64,000 bases of DNA from Xanthocytophaga agilis (GTDB lineage: Bacteria > Bacteroidota > Bacteroidia > Cytophagales > 172606-1), in NCBI RefSeq assembly GCF_030068605.1, contig NZ_JASJOU010000010.1, positions 186,001-250,000 on the forward strand. Reading direction: 5' to 3'. Positions 55,437-63,548 of the stretch are shown here, one piece after another. The number at the start of each line of letters is the position of its first letter. Within the stretch, counting starts at the first letter, position 1. The notes beneath the pieces were generated by a model. The model was given only the letters and a program-made list of their open reading frames with translations, was not told the DNA's origin and ran no database searches. The position numbers and the translations under genes are program-made.

Positions 55437-56285
55437 TTGAAAAGATTATTATTTTTTTCTTCTCTTCTAGTAATAGTTAGTATCCAGACCGTTTTCGCAA
55501 GCGGAGAGCCTAACCCCGCAGGAGCTCGTGTATGGGGGCTTGCCAATTGTTCTGTTACTTTTTCAGATCCCTGGTCTGTATGGAACAATCCCGGAGGGCT
55601 TGCTTATACAGAGTATTCTCATCTACTGGCAAACTATAACATTCGGTATGGTATGTCTGGATTTCAAACAATGGCTGTCGGATATGTGCATCCTTTATCA
55701 AAGGGTGTACTGGGTGCGACTCTTAGTCGCCTTGGTGATGAGCTGTATAATGAAACAACAGCAGGAATCTCTTATGGATATCTCTGGAAGAATATCAGTA
55801 TGGGTTTACGGGTAAACTACCTCCAAACTGGAATGCAGGAGGTAGGCAAGAAACAGACTGTGTTGTTTGAAATAGGCACAGTGGTCCAGTTATTACCACA
55901 GCTTTCAGCGGGTGTCCATATATATAATGTATCCCAAAGTAAATTAGACGTTTCAACTAATGAACGTATTCCTACTGTCATGAAGGTAGGTTTGGCATAC
56001 AAGCCTCATACTAAGCTCGTCTGGACTGTAGAGTTGGAAAAGGACATTAACTTTCCGGGCACCTTCAGAACTGGACTAGAATATGAGATTGTAAAAAACC
56101 TGCGTTTACGTACAGGCATTGCCACTCGTCCACAGCTTTATTCCTTTGGTATTGGCTTTAGCCCTAAGAAGTTACAATTGGATTATGCCTTTCAGACACA
56201 CTCTACCTTAGGATTATCTCATAATTTGTCTCTCAGTGTTCGTCTTCCAAAAAAGAAAACTACTAATGAATCTACTAAAAGCTAA
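55437..56285 (+). CDS. PorV/PorQ-like outer-membrane beta-barrel protein
   Basis: The protein is 282 residues with a signal peptide ending TVFASG. The N-terminus has the PorV/PorQ signature: PAGARVWGLANCSVTFSDPW followed by SVWNNPGGLAY. The rest is alternating beta strands (GISYGYLWKNISMGLRVNYL, FEIGTVVQLLPQLSAGVHIYN), fitting an outer-membrane barrel. PorV and PorQ work in type IX secretion, but this family also has members without that role and no other secretion genes are here. The start is TTG at 55437, with no usable ATG. The next gene overlaps its end by 20 bases, so the two are probably cotranscribed and act together. Confidence 0.8.
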   Translation: MKRLLFFSSLLVIVSIQTVFASGEPNPAGARVWGLANCSVTFSDPWSVWNNPGGLAYTEYSHLLANYNIRYGMSGFQTMAVGYVHPLSKGVLGATLSRLGDELYNETTAGISYGYLWKNISMGLRVNYLQTGMQEVGKKQTVLFEIGTVVQLLPQLSAGVHIYNVSQSKLDVSTNERIPTVMKVGLAYKPHTKLVWTVELEKDINFPGTFRTGLEYEIVKNLRLRTGIATRPQLYSFGIGFSPKKLQLDYAFQTHSTLGLSHNLSLSVRLPKKKTTNESTKS

Positions 56286-58371
56286 AAGACTTATTCAGGT
56301 GCTGATATTCCTGGTGATTTTTTGTAGTTGGGTAGATATAGTAAAAGCACAACAACCCGCCCGAAAAGAGATAGACTTGGATGATTTTGCACAGCAATTA
56401 TTGGCTACCCAAAAAGAAGACGCCAATTTTGATGATCTCTATGAATCTCTTTTGCAACTCTATACACATCCATTGGATCTGAATATAGCCACTCGTGACC
56501 TATTAGGTTCGCTTTATATACTATCAGAAGCGCAGATAAATTCTTTCGTTGACTATCGTAAAACCAATGGCAGGCTACTTTCTATCTATGAACTGCAGGC
56601 TATACCTGGTTTTGATATACCGACTATACAAAAATTATTACCCTTTGTAACTGTTTACGATAATGGCAATGCATCCGATAACCGTTCATTGTGGAAACGA
56701 ATACTGACAGAACGTAGTAATACACTGTTGCTACGCTATGACCAGACACTGGAAAAGAAAAAAGGATTCCTACCTCCAGACACAGCCCGTGATGGGTCGC
56801 TAACACAACGATATACAGGCTCTGCTGGTCATTGGTATGCACGTTATCGCATTAACCATCCAGGCGATTTCAGTTTGGGCTTTACTATGGAAAAAGATGC
56901 GGGTGAGCAAATAGTCTGGCAACCATCACGCTATCAGTATGGGGCTGATTTTTTCTCCTGGCACTTGCTGCTGGAAAATAAACGGCACTGGAAAAAAATT
57001 GCGATTGGCGATTATCAGTTGCAGATTGGACAGGGTTTACTCCTGTCAGCAGGTTTTTCAGTTGGAAAAGGCGCTTCTACAGTTGAAACCATACGACGGA
57101 GCCAGGTCGGTATTCGTCCCTACACATCTGTTATGGAAACTGGCTTTCTGCGAGGAGGTGCTGCTACCTATGTGTTAGGTAAATTTGAAGTAACAGGCTT
57201 CTATTCTCATATACATAGAGATGCAAATGTAAATGATAGTGATTCATTGACAGATAGCTATATTTCCTCTCTTTTACTTGCCGGCTATCATCGCACGCCT
57301 CATGAGTTAGCAACCAGAGCCACTGTACTAGAACAAACTTCAGGAGGGGATATTACGTATAAAAGTGCAGCAGGAAGGTTTGAAATGGGAGGCACATTTA
57401 TCTATACACAGTATGATACGCCTATACAGAAAATCCCCCGAAGATATAATCAGTTCGAGTTTTCCGGAAAAAACAATACAGGCATAGGACTACACTATAG
57501 TTATGTATGGCAAAACTTTAACCTTTTTGGAGAAGCAGCTCGTTCATCGAGTGGCGGCCTTGGAGTTGTATCAGGTATTATAGGTAGTTTATCACCTCGT
57601 TTATCCACCTCCCTACTGATCAGACACTATGATCGGAACTTCCATACGTTTTATGGAGGGGCCTTTGGCGAAAATACACGCAACATCAATGAAAGTGGTA
57701 TTTACTGGGGAGTAAAATTCAACCCCACCCGACGGATTACTCTTACAGCATATTATGATAGCTACCGTTTTTCCTGGCTAAAATATAGGGTTGATGGACC
57801 ATCCGAAGGCTTCGATTATTTGCTTCGTCTAGCCTGGCAGCCAACTAAAAAACTCCTGTTATACACACAATATAGAGAAGAACATAAACAACGAAACGAA
57901 CCTGATCAGGATTCTCCCATCAATTTTATCACAGAGACTATTCGTAAACAATACTTATTTAACATAGACTTCCAGGCTAATGACTATCTTTTTCTGCGAA
58001 CTCGTGTCCAGTTCAGTTCTTTTAAACAAAGTACACTGACAACCGGATATGCTATCATGGAAGACCTTACTCTCAAACTACGTCGCTGGCAGATTAGTAC
58101 CCGCTTTGCCTTGTTTGATACAGAAGATTATGACAACCGGCAGTATGCCTTTGAAAAAGATGTGTTGAACAGTTTCTCTGTTCCTATGTATTATCTTCGG
58201 GGAGCACGGTATTATCTACTCCTTAATTATGATGTGACTCCACGTTGTTCGGTATGGTTTCGGGTAGCACGAACCTCACTTGTCAATCAGGATACAATGG
58301 GGTCAGGACTTGATCAGATCAATGGACCTCAACGTACAGATATAAAAGTACAGGTGCGGTATCATTTGTAA
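56266..58371 (+). CDS. ComEA-like helix-hairpin-helix plus beta-barrel protein
   Basis: From the ATG at 56266 the protein is 701 residues. A signal peptide (about 10-28, ending VKAQQ) is followed by a ~60-residue region (about 70-130) that matches the ComEA helix-hairpin-helix domain: LDLNIATRDLLGSL, FVDYRKTNGRLLSIYELQ, IPGFDIPTIQKLLPFVTVY. The hairpin glycines are changed (YILSEAQ and PGFDIP in place of PGIGPAK and KGIGPKT), so DNA binding is doubtful. The remaining ~550 residues are long strands and turns of an outer-membrane barrel ending in VQVRYHL, a typical C-terminal strand. It overlaps the PorV-like gene by 20 bases. The frame is open upstream, but the ATG precedes the signal peptide. 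Confidence 0.82.
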   Translation: MNLLKAKRLIQVLIFLVIFCSWVDIVKAQQPARKEIDLDDFAQQLLATQKEDANFDDLYESLLQLYTHPLDLNIATRDLLGSLYILSEAQINSFVDYRKTNGRLLSIYELQAIPGFDIPTIQKLLPFVTVYDNGNASDNRSLWKRILTERSNTLLLRYDQTLEKKKGFLPPDTARDGSLTQRYTGSAGHWYARYRINHPGDFSLGFTMEKDAGEQIVWQPSRYQYGADFFSWHLLLENKRHWKKIAIGDYQLQIGQGLLLSAGFSVGKGASTVETIRRSQVGIRPYTSVMETGFLRGGAATYVLGKFEVTGFYSHIHRDANVNDSDSLTDSYISSLLLAGYHRTPHELATRATVLEQTSGGDITYKSAAGRFEMGGTFIYTQYDTPIQKIPRRYNQFEFSGKNNTGIGLHYSYVWQNFNLFGEAARSSSGGLGVVSGIIGSLSPRLSTSLLIRHYDRNFHTFYGGAFGENTRNINESGIYWGVKFNPTRRITLTAYYDSYRFSWLKYRVDGPSEGFDYLLRLAWQPTKKLLLYTQYREEHKQRNEPDQDSPINFITETIRKQYLFNIDFQANDYLFLRTRVQFSSFKQSTLTTGYAIMEDLTLKLRRWQISTRFALFDTEDYDNRQYAFEKDVLNSFSVPMYYLRGARYYLLLNYDVTPRCSVWFRVARTSLVNQDTMGSGLDQINGPQRTDIKVQVRYHL

Positions 58372-58688
58372 CAGAAGTCACCCCAAATGTAAGGATGAGC
58401 TTTTATTCAAGCAGATCTCTTGCATATGCATTATTCTATGCAAAAGTTTTTCAGAGGATGCAAAGCTGGTCCGTTATTTTATGAAGAGATTGCATACTGT
58501 TCACCACATTTTTGCTTTTGAACATAATTTCAACCACATTTTATTTTGAACGGAATTCCGATCATTTTTTTCTGTTGCGCATAATTCACCGCAAAAATAA
58601 AATCTGATCGGAATTCACCGCAAAATTGCTGATTGCATAGAAACAGGCACAAATCAGATTTTATTGTGAATTGATTGCAGGCATAAGA
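58372..58688. repeat. Repeat-rich AT stretch downstream of the barrel pair
   Basis: No gene is supported. AATAAAATCTGAT (58596-58608) is repeated inverted as ATCAGATTTTATT (58653-58665). AATTCACCGCAAAA occurs twice as a direct repeat (near 58584 and 58612). The motif CGGAATTC occurs twice, at about 58551 (as CGGAATTCCGATCA) and 58610 (as CGGAATTCACCG). This may be the remnant of a small mobile or repetitive element beside the palindrome at 58689. Confidence 0.5.
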
Positions 58689-58941
58689 CCTTATCCTGTC
58701 CCATAACTTTTCTGGAAACAAAGAAAGTTCCTGGCGCAAGCGTCCGCTTGTGTCCATTTTGAGAGCAGCGTCCGCTGCGTTGGTCGGTAAAACTCTGTTT
58801 GGGTGCTAACCCAAACCTAAACAAGTATCAATTTGTCCCAACGCAACGGACGTTGCTTTCAAATTAGGTCCGAACGGACGTTCGAACCAGCGCTCTCTTT
58901 TTAAAACCGCCATTTCCAGAAAAGATATAGGACAAGATAGG
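58689..58941. repeat. About 250 bp imperfect palindrome (MITE- or REP-like element)
   Basis: The ends, 58689-58718 and 58913-58941, are inverted copies (about 26 of 30 positions; both contain TTTCCAGAAAAG in the right-hand sense). Inside, each arm carries two small self-complementary blocks: GCAAGCGTCCGCTTGT and GCAGCGTCCGCTGC on the left, GCAACGGACGTTGC and GAACGGACGTTC on the right. These pair with each other as well as with themselves, the left form GCGTCCGC matched by ACGTCCGT. The centre holds a hairpin, TTTGGGT/ACCCAAA near 58799-58815. There is no coding frame of note. Confidence 0.75.
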
Positions 58942-59011
58942 AGTAAAACTTGTCGTAAATCTAGCCTAGCCAGACTGTAGGATGACTTCTGTTATATTAA
59001 TTTATTTAATC

Positions 59012-59647
59012 TCAGGCTACAAGTTCTGTAAAAAGCTCAGCACGATCTTTCCGTACTTTTGCTGCACCTGCCAGAAAATCTTTCTCTTCATCCCGATAAC
59101 CTAATGTCAGCAATACAACACTACCAAGGTTTTTTTCTTTAAGGCCTAATAATTCATCAAGGGCAACAGAGTTGAAACCCTCCATAGCGCAGGAGTCTAC
59201 TTCTTCAACAGCAGCAGCTACCAATCCAAATCCCAAAGCAATGTATGCCTGACGGGACGCCCAGTTTTTGATTATTTCCGGTGGCATAGAAAGCAGCCCG
59301 TTTTTGATAGAGTCGGAAAACCCGTTCAATGAGTCAACAGGAATATTGCGGGTACGAGCAATGCGTTCCATATAGGTACGAATATCCTCTTCGCTTACAG
59401 ATAATTGTGAAGCGAAAACCAGCAAGTGTGACCCTTCCTGTATCTGAGGTTGCGGACATGACTGCTCGTAAATCTTTGCTTTTAAAGCTGGATCAGCAAT
59501 CACTACAACCTCATACGGTTGAAGACCAGCAGAAGATGCCGATAATCGAATAGCTTCTAGTATGGCGTCTATTTTTGCTTGTGGTACAGGCTGCCCATTC
59601 ATTTTTTTGGCAGCATAACGCCAGTTTATTGCTTCGTTAAATTGCAT
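59012..59647 (-). CDS. Nitroreductase-family NAD(P)H oxidoreductase
   Basis: The protein is 211 residues, the usual length for FMN-dependent nitroreductases. The start NWRYAAKKMNGQPVP and RLSASSAGLQPYEVVVI supply the FMN-binding arginine and serines; ASRQAYIALGFGLVAAAVEEVDSCAMEGF and LLTLGYRDEEKDFL complete the family pattern. It resembles the NfsB/YfkO group. Substrate is unknown. The start is ATG. A TAnnTTTG box lies upstream at 59682-59689. Confidence 0.93.
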   Translation of the reverse strand: MQFNEAINWRYAAKKMNGQPVPQAKIDAILEAIRLSASSAGLQPYEVVVIADPALKAKIYEQSCPQPQIQEGSHLLVFASQLSVSEEDIRTYMERIARTRNIPVDSLNGFSDSIKNGLLSMPPEIIKNWASRQAYIALGFGLVAAAVEEVDSCAMEGFNSVALDELLGLKEKNLGSVVLLTLGYRDEEKDFLAGAAKVRKDRAELFTELVA

Positions 59648-59681
59648 TGTAGTCGATTTTAAATGGTTAGAATTGTTGCTA

Positions 59682-59689
59682 CAAAGCTA
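59682..59689 (-). promoter_or_regulatory. Possible -7 promoter element of the nitroreductase gene
   Basis: On the minus strand this reads TAGCTTTG (TAnnTTTG), 35 bases before the ATG. A TTTG lies upstream at 59705-59708, but the spacer of 15 bases is short. Confidence 0.4.
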
Positions 59690-59718
59690 TCTGCCTTTAC
59701 TATGCAAAAGATAGTAGT

Positions 59719-59748
59719 ATCCCAAAGGTTAGTGGTAACCTTTGGGAT
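59719..59748 (+). terminator. Hairpin with T run between the nitroreductase and PDH E2 genes
   Basis: ATCCCAAAGGTTA (59719-59731) and TAACCTTTGGGAT (59736-59748) form a perfect 13-bp stem with a 4-base loop, followed by AGTGTTTTT on the plus strand. It has terminator form, but no plus-strand gene ends nearby; the last one ends at 58371. Confidence 0.55.
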
Positions 59749-59956
59749 AGTGTTTTTGCAGAATGAGGCAACAAGCCTGTATAAACGTCCATTTTCCACT
59801 TTCCAACCATAGGCAAGGACAACAATTCTACTTTGCCAAATCTCTTATTAACTCAAATACACTGAATAATGAAACTAAATCCTTCAGAAAGGGTTTCTTA
59901 AAACAGGAAGCATTTCAATTACCTGTGTAAAAAAAAATGCCTTTTCTGTGCTGCCT

Positions 59957-59988
59957 TTTGCCTATTTATAAATACACCTGTATATTTG
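59957..59988 (+). promoter_or_regulatory. Promoter of the PDH E2 gene
   Basis: TTTG (59957-59960), a 20-base spacer and TATATTTG (59981-59988) match the Bacteroidota -33/-7 consensus in both boxes and spacing. The leader to the ATG at 60044 would be about 50 bases. It is the best promoter match in the window. Confidence 0.65.
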
Positions 59989-60043
59989 GTGTCCTAATGA
60001 GTTCTACTGATTTTCAATTTTAATTCTTTCGTACTGAGAAAAA

Positions 60044-61684
60044 ATGGCTGAAGCAATACGTATGCCCAAGATGAGTGACACCATGACCGAAGGTGTCATT
60101 GCTGGTTGGCTGAAAAAAGTAGGTGATACGGTCAAAACCGGCGACGTTCTGGCCGAAGTAGAAACCGACAAAGCTACTATGGAGCTGGAGTCCTACAATG
60201 AAGGTACAATCTTATATATTACCGATCAAAAAAACGTTCCTATCGATGGTATTATCGCCGTTGTAGGAAAACCGGGTGAAGACTTCAAAGCATTGCTGGA
60301 TGGAAAAACAGGTGGATCTGTAGCAACACCTCCTCCGGCTGCTGAACCAAAAGCAGAAGAAAGCAAGCCAGCTCCTGCACCAGTAGCGGCTACTCCAGCT
60401 GCTAATGTAAAAGCGACATTGGTTCCAATGCCTCAGATGACGGATACCATGACTGAGGGAACCATCGTAAAATGGCATAAACAAGTAGGTGACACAGTAA
60501 AATCTGGTGATTTGCTGGCTGAAATCGAGACAGACAAAGCTACGATGGATTTTGAATCTCCGGAAGCTGGTATATTATTGTATATAGGTGCCAAAGAAGG
60601 AGATGCTGTAGCCGCCAAAGCTCCACTAGTAATTATTGGTGAAAAAGGCGCTGACTATCAGGCATTGTTAGGTGGAGGAGCAACCGCTACTGCCTCTACA
60701 CCCCAGGCAGCAACAACTAGCAACAATACTGCCTCTGCAACAGAACCTGCCAAGCAGCCAGCTAACTCTGTTTCTGATTCTGACGAACGTGTTAAGATTT
60801 CTCCTCTGGCAAAGAAAATTGCAGAAGAAAAAGGTGTTAACATACAACAAGTGAAAGGAAGTGGTGAGAATGGACGTATCGTAAAACGCGATGTCGAAAC
60901 ATTCACTCCTTCTGCACAACCAACTTCTACTCCTTCTACTACTCCTGCGTCTCAGCCAGCAGCAGAAAAAGCTCCTGCTAAAGCGCCGGTAGTAACAGGT
61001 CAGGAAAGTTACGAAGATGTGCCTGTATCTCAGATGCGTAAAGTTATTGCACGTCGTCTGGCAGAAAGTATGTACAGTGCACCTCACTTCTATCTGACTA
61101 TTGAAGTGAATATGGATAAGGCAACTACTGCCCGTGAAGCAATGAATCAGTACTCACCGGTTAAGTTGTCATTCAATGATATCGTGATCAAAGCTACAGC
61201 AATGGCATTGCGTCAGCATGCAGCGATCAATGCATCCTGGCTAGGTGACAAAATTCGTTACAATCACCATGTGAGCATTGGTATGGCTGTTGCTGTACCC
61301 GATGGATTGCTGGTGCCTGTTATCAAAAACGCAGATATCAAATCTCTATCTCAAATCTCAGCGGATGCAAAAGAACTGGGAGGAAAAGCGAAAGATAAAA
61401 AACTGCAACCTCAGGAAATGGAAGGAAGCACTTTCTCTATTTCGAACCTGGGTATGTTTGGTATTGAAGAATTCACTGCCATTATCAACCCTCCAAACTC
61501 TTGTATTCTGGCAGTAGGTGGAATCAAACAAACACCTGTTGTAGTAAATGGAGAGATCAAAGTTTCCGGAATTATGAAACTGACTCTGTCTTGCGATCAC
61601 CGTGTAGTAGATGGAGCAACAGGAGCAGCATTCCTGCAAACATTAAAAGGACTTCTGGAAGATCCTATGCGTATGTTGGTATAA
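60044..61684 (+). CDS. pdhC: Pyruvate dehydrogenase complex dihydrolipoamide acetyltransferase (E2)
   Basis: The E2 core moves acetyl groups from lipoate to CoA. The protein is 546 residues. Two lipoyl domains carry lysines K43 and K165, each in ETDKATM; alanine/proline/threonine-rich linkers follow. The peripheral-subunit-binding domain is at about 250-285 (KISPLAKKIAEEKGVN). The catalytic domain (about 320-546) ends with LSCDHRVVDGATGA, giving H519 and D523. Two lipoyl domains and the MPKMSDTMTEG start fit the pyruvate enzyme, not the 2-oxoglutarate one. E1 and E3 genes are not next to it. Confidence 0.95.
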   Translation: MAEAIRMPKMSDTMTEGVIAGWLKKVGDTVKTGDVLAEVETDKATMELESYNEGTILYITDQKNVPIDGIIAVVGKPGEDFKALLDGKTGGSVATPPPAAEPKAEESKPAPAPVAATPAANVKATLVPMPQMTDTMTEGTIVKWHKQVGDTVKSGDLLAEIETDKATMDFESPEAGILLYIGAKEGDAVAAKAPLVIIGEKGADYQALLGGGATATASTPQAATTSNNTASATEPAKQPANSVSDSDERVKISPLAKKIAEEKGVNIQQVKGSGENGRIVKRDVETFTPSAQPTSTPSTTPASQPAAEKAPAKAPVVTGQESYEDVPVSQMRKVIARRLAESMYSAPHFYLTIEVNMDKATTAREAMNQYSPVKLSFNDIVIKATAMALRQHAAINASWLGDKIRYNHHVSIGMAVAVPDGLLVPVIKNADIKSLSQISADAKELGGKAKDKKLQPQEMEGSTFSISNLGMFGIEEFTAIINPPNSCILAVGGIKQTPVVVNGEIKVSGIMKLTLSCDHRVVDGATGAAFLQTLKGLLEDPMRMLV

Positions 61685-61704
61685 TCAGAAACTCATTTTT
61701 GTAA

Positions 61705-61740
61705 AACAAAAGAGCCTGTTTCAGAACAGGCTCTTTTGTT
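61705..61740. terminator. Bidirectional terminator between pdhC and hslV
   Basis: AACAAAAGAGCCTGTT (61705-61720) pairs perfectly with AACAGGCTCTTTTGTT (61725-61740) around a TCAG loop. It serves two converging genes, 21 bases after one stop and 17 before the other. Confidence 0.92.
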
Positions 61741-61756
61741 TTATATCTGTAATCTG

Positions 61757-62296
61757 TTAAAGCTTCTCTACCACCAGATTATGATTGGTATAAATACAGA
61801 TATCCGCTGCAATATGAAGGCTCTCTGTCACCATTTGTTCGGCTGTCAGTTGTGGTGCATGTTTCTTCAACGCAATAGCTGCAGATTGTGCATACATACT
61901 TCCTGAACCAATGGCCGCAATACCATTATCTGGCTCCAACACATCACCTGTTCCGGAGATGATTAGGATTTCTTCGTTAGTAGCCGCAATCAGCATTGCT
62001 TCCAACCGTCGCAAGAAACGGTCTGTACGCCAGTCTTTTGCCAGTTCTATAGCAGCTCGCTTAAAATTCCCACCGTAGGCATTCAGTTTTTCTTCAAATC
62101 GCTCTAGTAAGGCAAAGGCATCAGCAGTAGAACCAGCAAAGCCTGCCAACACTTTGCCATCCATCAGTTTACGGATCTTACGGACGTTGCTTTTGGCAAC
62201 GGTATTTCCCATGGTAGCCTGGCCATCTGCCCCAATGGCAACCTGACCATTATGTAATACAGCAACAACGGTAGTTGCATGAATCTTTTCCATCAT
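61757..62296 (-). CDS. hslV: ATP-dependent protease subunit HslV
   Basis: The proteasome-like peptidase subunit that works with the HslU ATPase on damaged proteins. The protein is 179 residues. The N-terminal threonine nucleophile lies in [23 protein letters not shown], a few residues after the start, so a short propeptide is removed. [20 protein letters not shown] and [15 protein letters not shown] are family signatures. hslU is not adjacent in this window. Two successive ATG codons (62296, 62293) are equivalent starts. Confidence 0.96.
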   Translation of the reverse strand: MMEKIHATTVVAVLHNGQVAIGADGQATMGNTVAKSNVRKIRKLMDGKVLAGFAGSTADAFALLERFEEKLNAYGGNFKRAAIELAKDWRTDRFLRRLEAMLIAATNEEILIISGTGDVLEPDNGIAAIGSGSMYAQSAAIALKKHAPQLTAEQMVTESLHIAADICIYTNHNLVVEKL

Positions 62297-62450
62297 ATAT
62301 TATTTAATCAGAATTGAGTAATGCAACAGAGTATGTTATACTCCATTGTGATACTATTGACGTTCAAGTTTAAATAATATTTGCAGAAAAGAAAAAGTTC
62401 AGATAGAGAAGGATGCAAACAAGGGAAGATGGTATCTTTCTAAAAACAAA

Positions 62451-62479
62451 ATCCCTTTACCTGAAATGAGTAAAGGGAT
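62451..62479 (-). terminator. Terminator of the DUF5684 gene
   Basis: ATCCCTTTAC (62451-62460) and GTAAAGGGAT (62470-62479) form a perfect 10-bp stem. On the minus strand it is followed by TTTGTTTTTAG, 23 bases past the stop codon. Confidence 0.85.
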
Positions 62480-62502
62480 ACTTGCAGAAAATTTATGCAC
62501 GT

Positions 62503-62931
62503 TTAATTATTACTATTGTAAAGATCTTTATTTACAGGAATAGGAACTGTGCCATAGGTATTTCTGGCAAATTGGTAATCGGGGTCTCCTGCAGGGCCAA
62601 GGTATTCAGCATTACCAAAAGCCAGCATTGGCAGGAATATAAACCCTAAAAAGAGCATACCAACAGTATAGCCTTCGTCTTTTCCAAAGCTTTTGCACAA
62701 TAGATTTAACGTCCAGATCAGAATTACTATGTTAACAATAGGAACAAAGAGTAATAACGTCCACCAGGCAGGTTTCCCAACTATTTCAAGCTGAACAATA
62801 AAACCATAAATAGGTACTATAGAAGCCCAGCCCGGTTTTCCAGCTTTTTCAAATAACCTCCACCAGGATACAATGGCTAGAATAATAATACCTACATAGA
62901 TTAAGAATAAAACTGAAAACAGAGCAAACAT
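62503..62931 (-). CDS. DUF5684-like small membrane protein
   Basis: From the ATG at 62931 the protein is 142 residues. Three or four membrane segments lie near 5-23, 35-50, 58-80 and 90-108. Signatures are WWRLFEKAGKPGWASIVPIYGF and EIVGKPAWWTLLLFVPIVNIV, typical of DUF5684 proteins, which have no known function. The C-terminal ~30 residues are polar. A TTG at 62943 is an alternative start. It has its own terminator. Confidence 0.82.
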   Translation of the reverse strand: MFALFSVLFLIYVGIIILAIVSWWRLFEKAGKPGWASIVPIYGFIVQLEIVGKPAWWTLLLFVPIVNIVILIWTLNLLCKSFGKDEGYTVGMLFLGFIFLPMLAFGNAEYLGPAGDPDYQFARNTYGTVPIPVNKDLYNSNN

Positions 62932-63168
62932 ACTGTAAAGCAAGATTTGTGTTACCTACTCTATTAGAACCGGGTTTTCGGTGTTCCCCATTTATTTTGT
63001 AGTAAAATTACTTCCAAAGGAGAAACTTATTATTTCAGTGGCACACCTTTCCTTACATATGACGTTTTTACCTATTTTTTCATACTATTGACCCTATATA
63101 ACATGTTACCAGCAACATTTTCATGGTTAATGTAAATGAACCCAGAAAATGTTTTTTGAGGAAAAACC

Positions 63169-63528
63169 TTAAGATTGAAAATACTGCTCGACTACCTCAA
63201 TTTTTCCTACAATGTGCTGGTTAAATTCTTGCAGTTCTTCGGCAGGAATCCATAGTTCATCATAGCCTTTGCCTCCTACATTCTGTACAGGAAATTTTTT
63301 GAGATACGCAGCATCTACTGCAAACTGAGTGACATAGCCATTGCCATAGGCAGGAACATTCCAGTCTACTGTAATCTGACGGGCATATTCCAGGTTTAGT
63401 ACCGGATAAAAAATGGGCTGCTCAGGGAGCCTGGGAGGGAACTTTGTCCAACCAGATTGCTCAATAAGATCTAACTCTTTTTGAGCAACCGGACGGTACA
63501 ATATAATAACAGATGACATCTCTGACAT
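63169..63528 (-). CDS. Small conserved hypothetical protein
   Basis: From the ATG at 63528 the protein is 119 residues; an ATG four codons later is possible too. It contains VIILYRPVAQKELDLIEQSG, FPPRLPEQPIFYPVLN and GYDELWIPAEELQEFN. Short proteins of this type are sometimes labelled ADP-ribosylation/crystallin J1, but nothing in the sequence proves such an activity, so I leave it as conserved hypothetical. It starts 20 bases after the lysA stop and is probably cotranscribed. Confidence 0.75.
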   Translation of the reverse strand: MSEMSSVIILYRPVAQKELDLIEQSGWTKFPPRLPEQPIFYPVLNLEYARQITVDWNVPAYGNGYVTQFAVDAAYLKKFPVQNVGGKGYDELWIPAEELQEFNQHIVGKIEVVEQYFQS

Positions 63529-63548
63529 CACAGGTAGTTGAAAAATGA

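Noticed and set aside
58530-58757. Minus-strand frame of 75 codons
   Set aside because: Lies across the repeats and the start of the palindrome; its peptide only reflects the repeats.
58880-58892. GTTCGAA-type sequence that resembles a tRNA T-arm
   Set aside because: It belongs to a palindromic block of the repeat element; there is no acceptor stem, D-arm or anticodon arm.
60668-61087. Minus-strand frame of 139 codons
   Set aside because: Antisense to the low-complexity linker of the PDH E2 gene.
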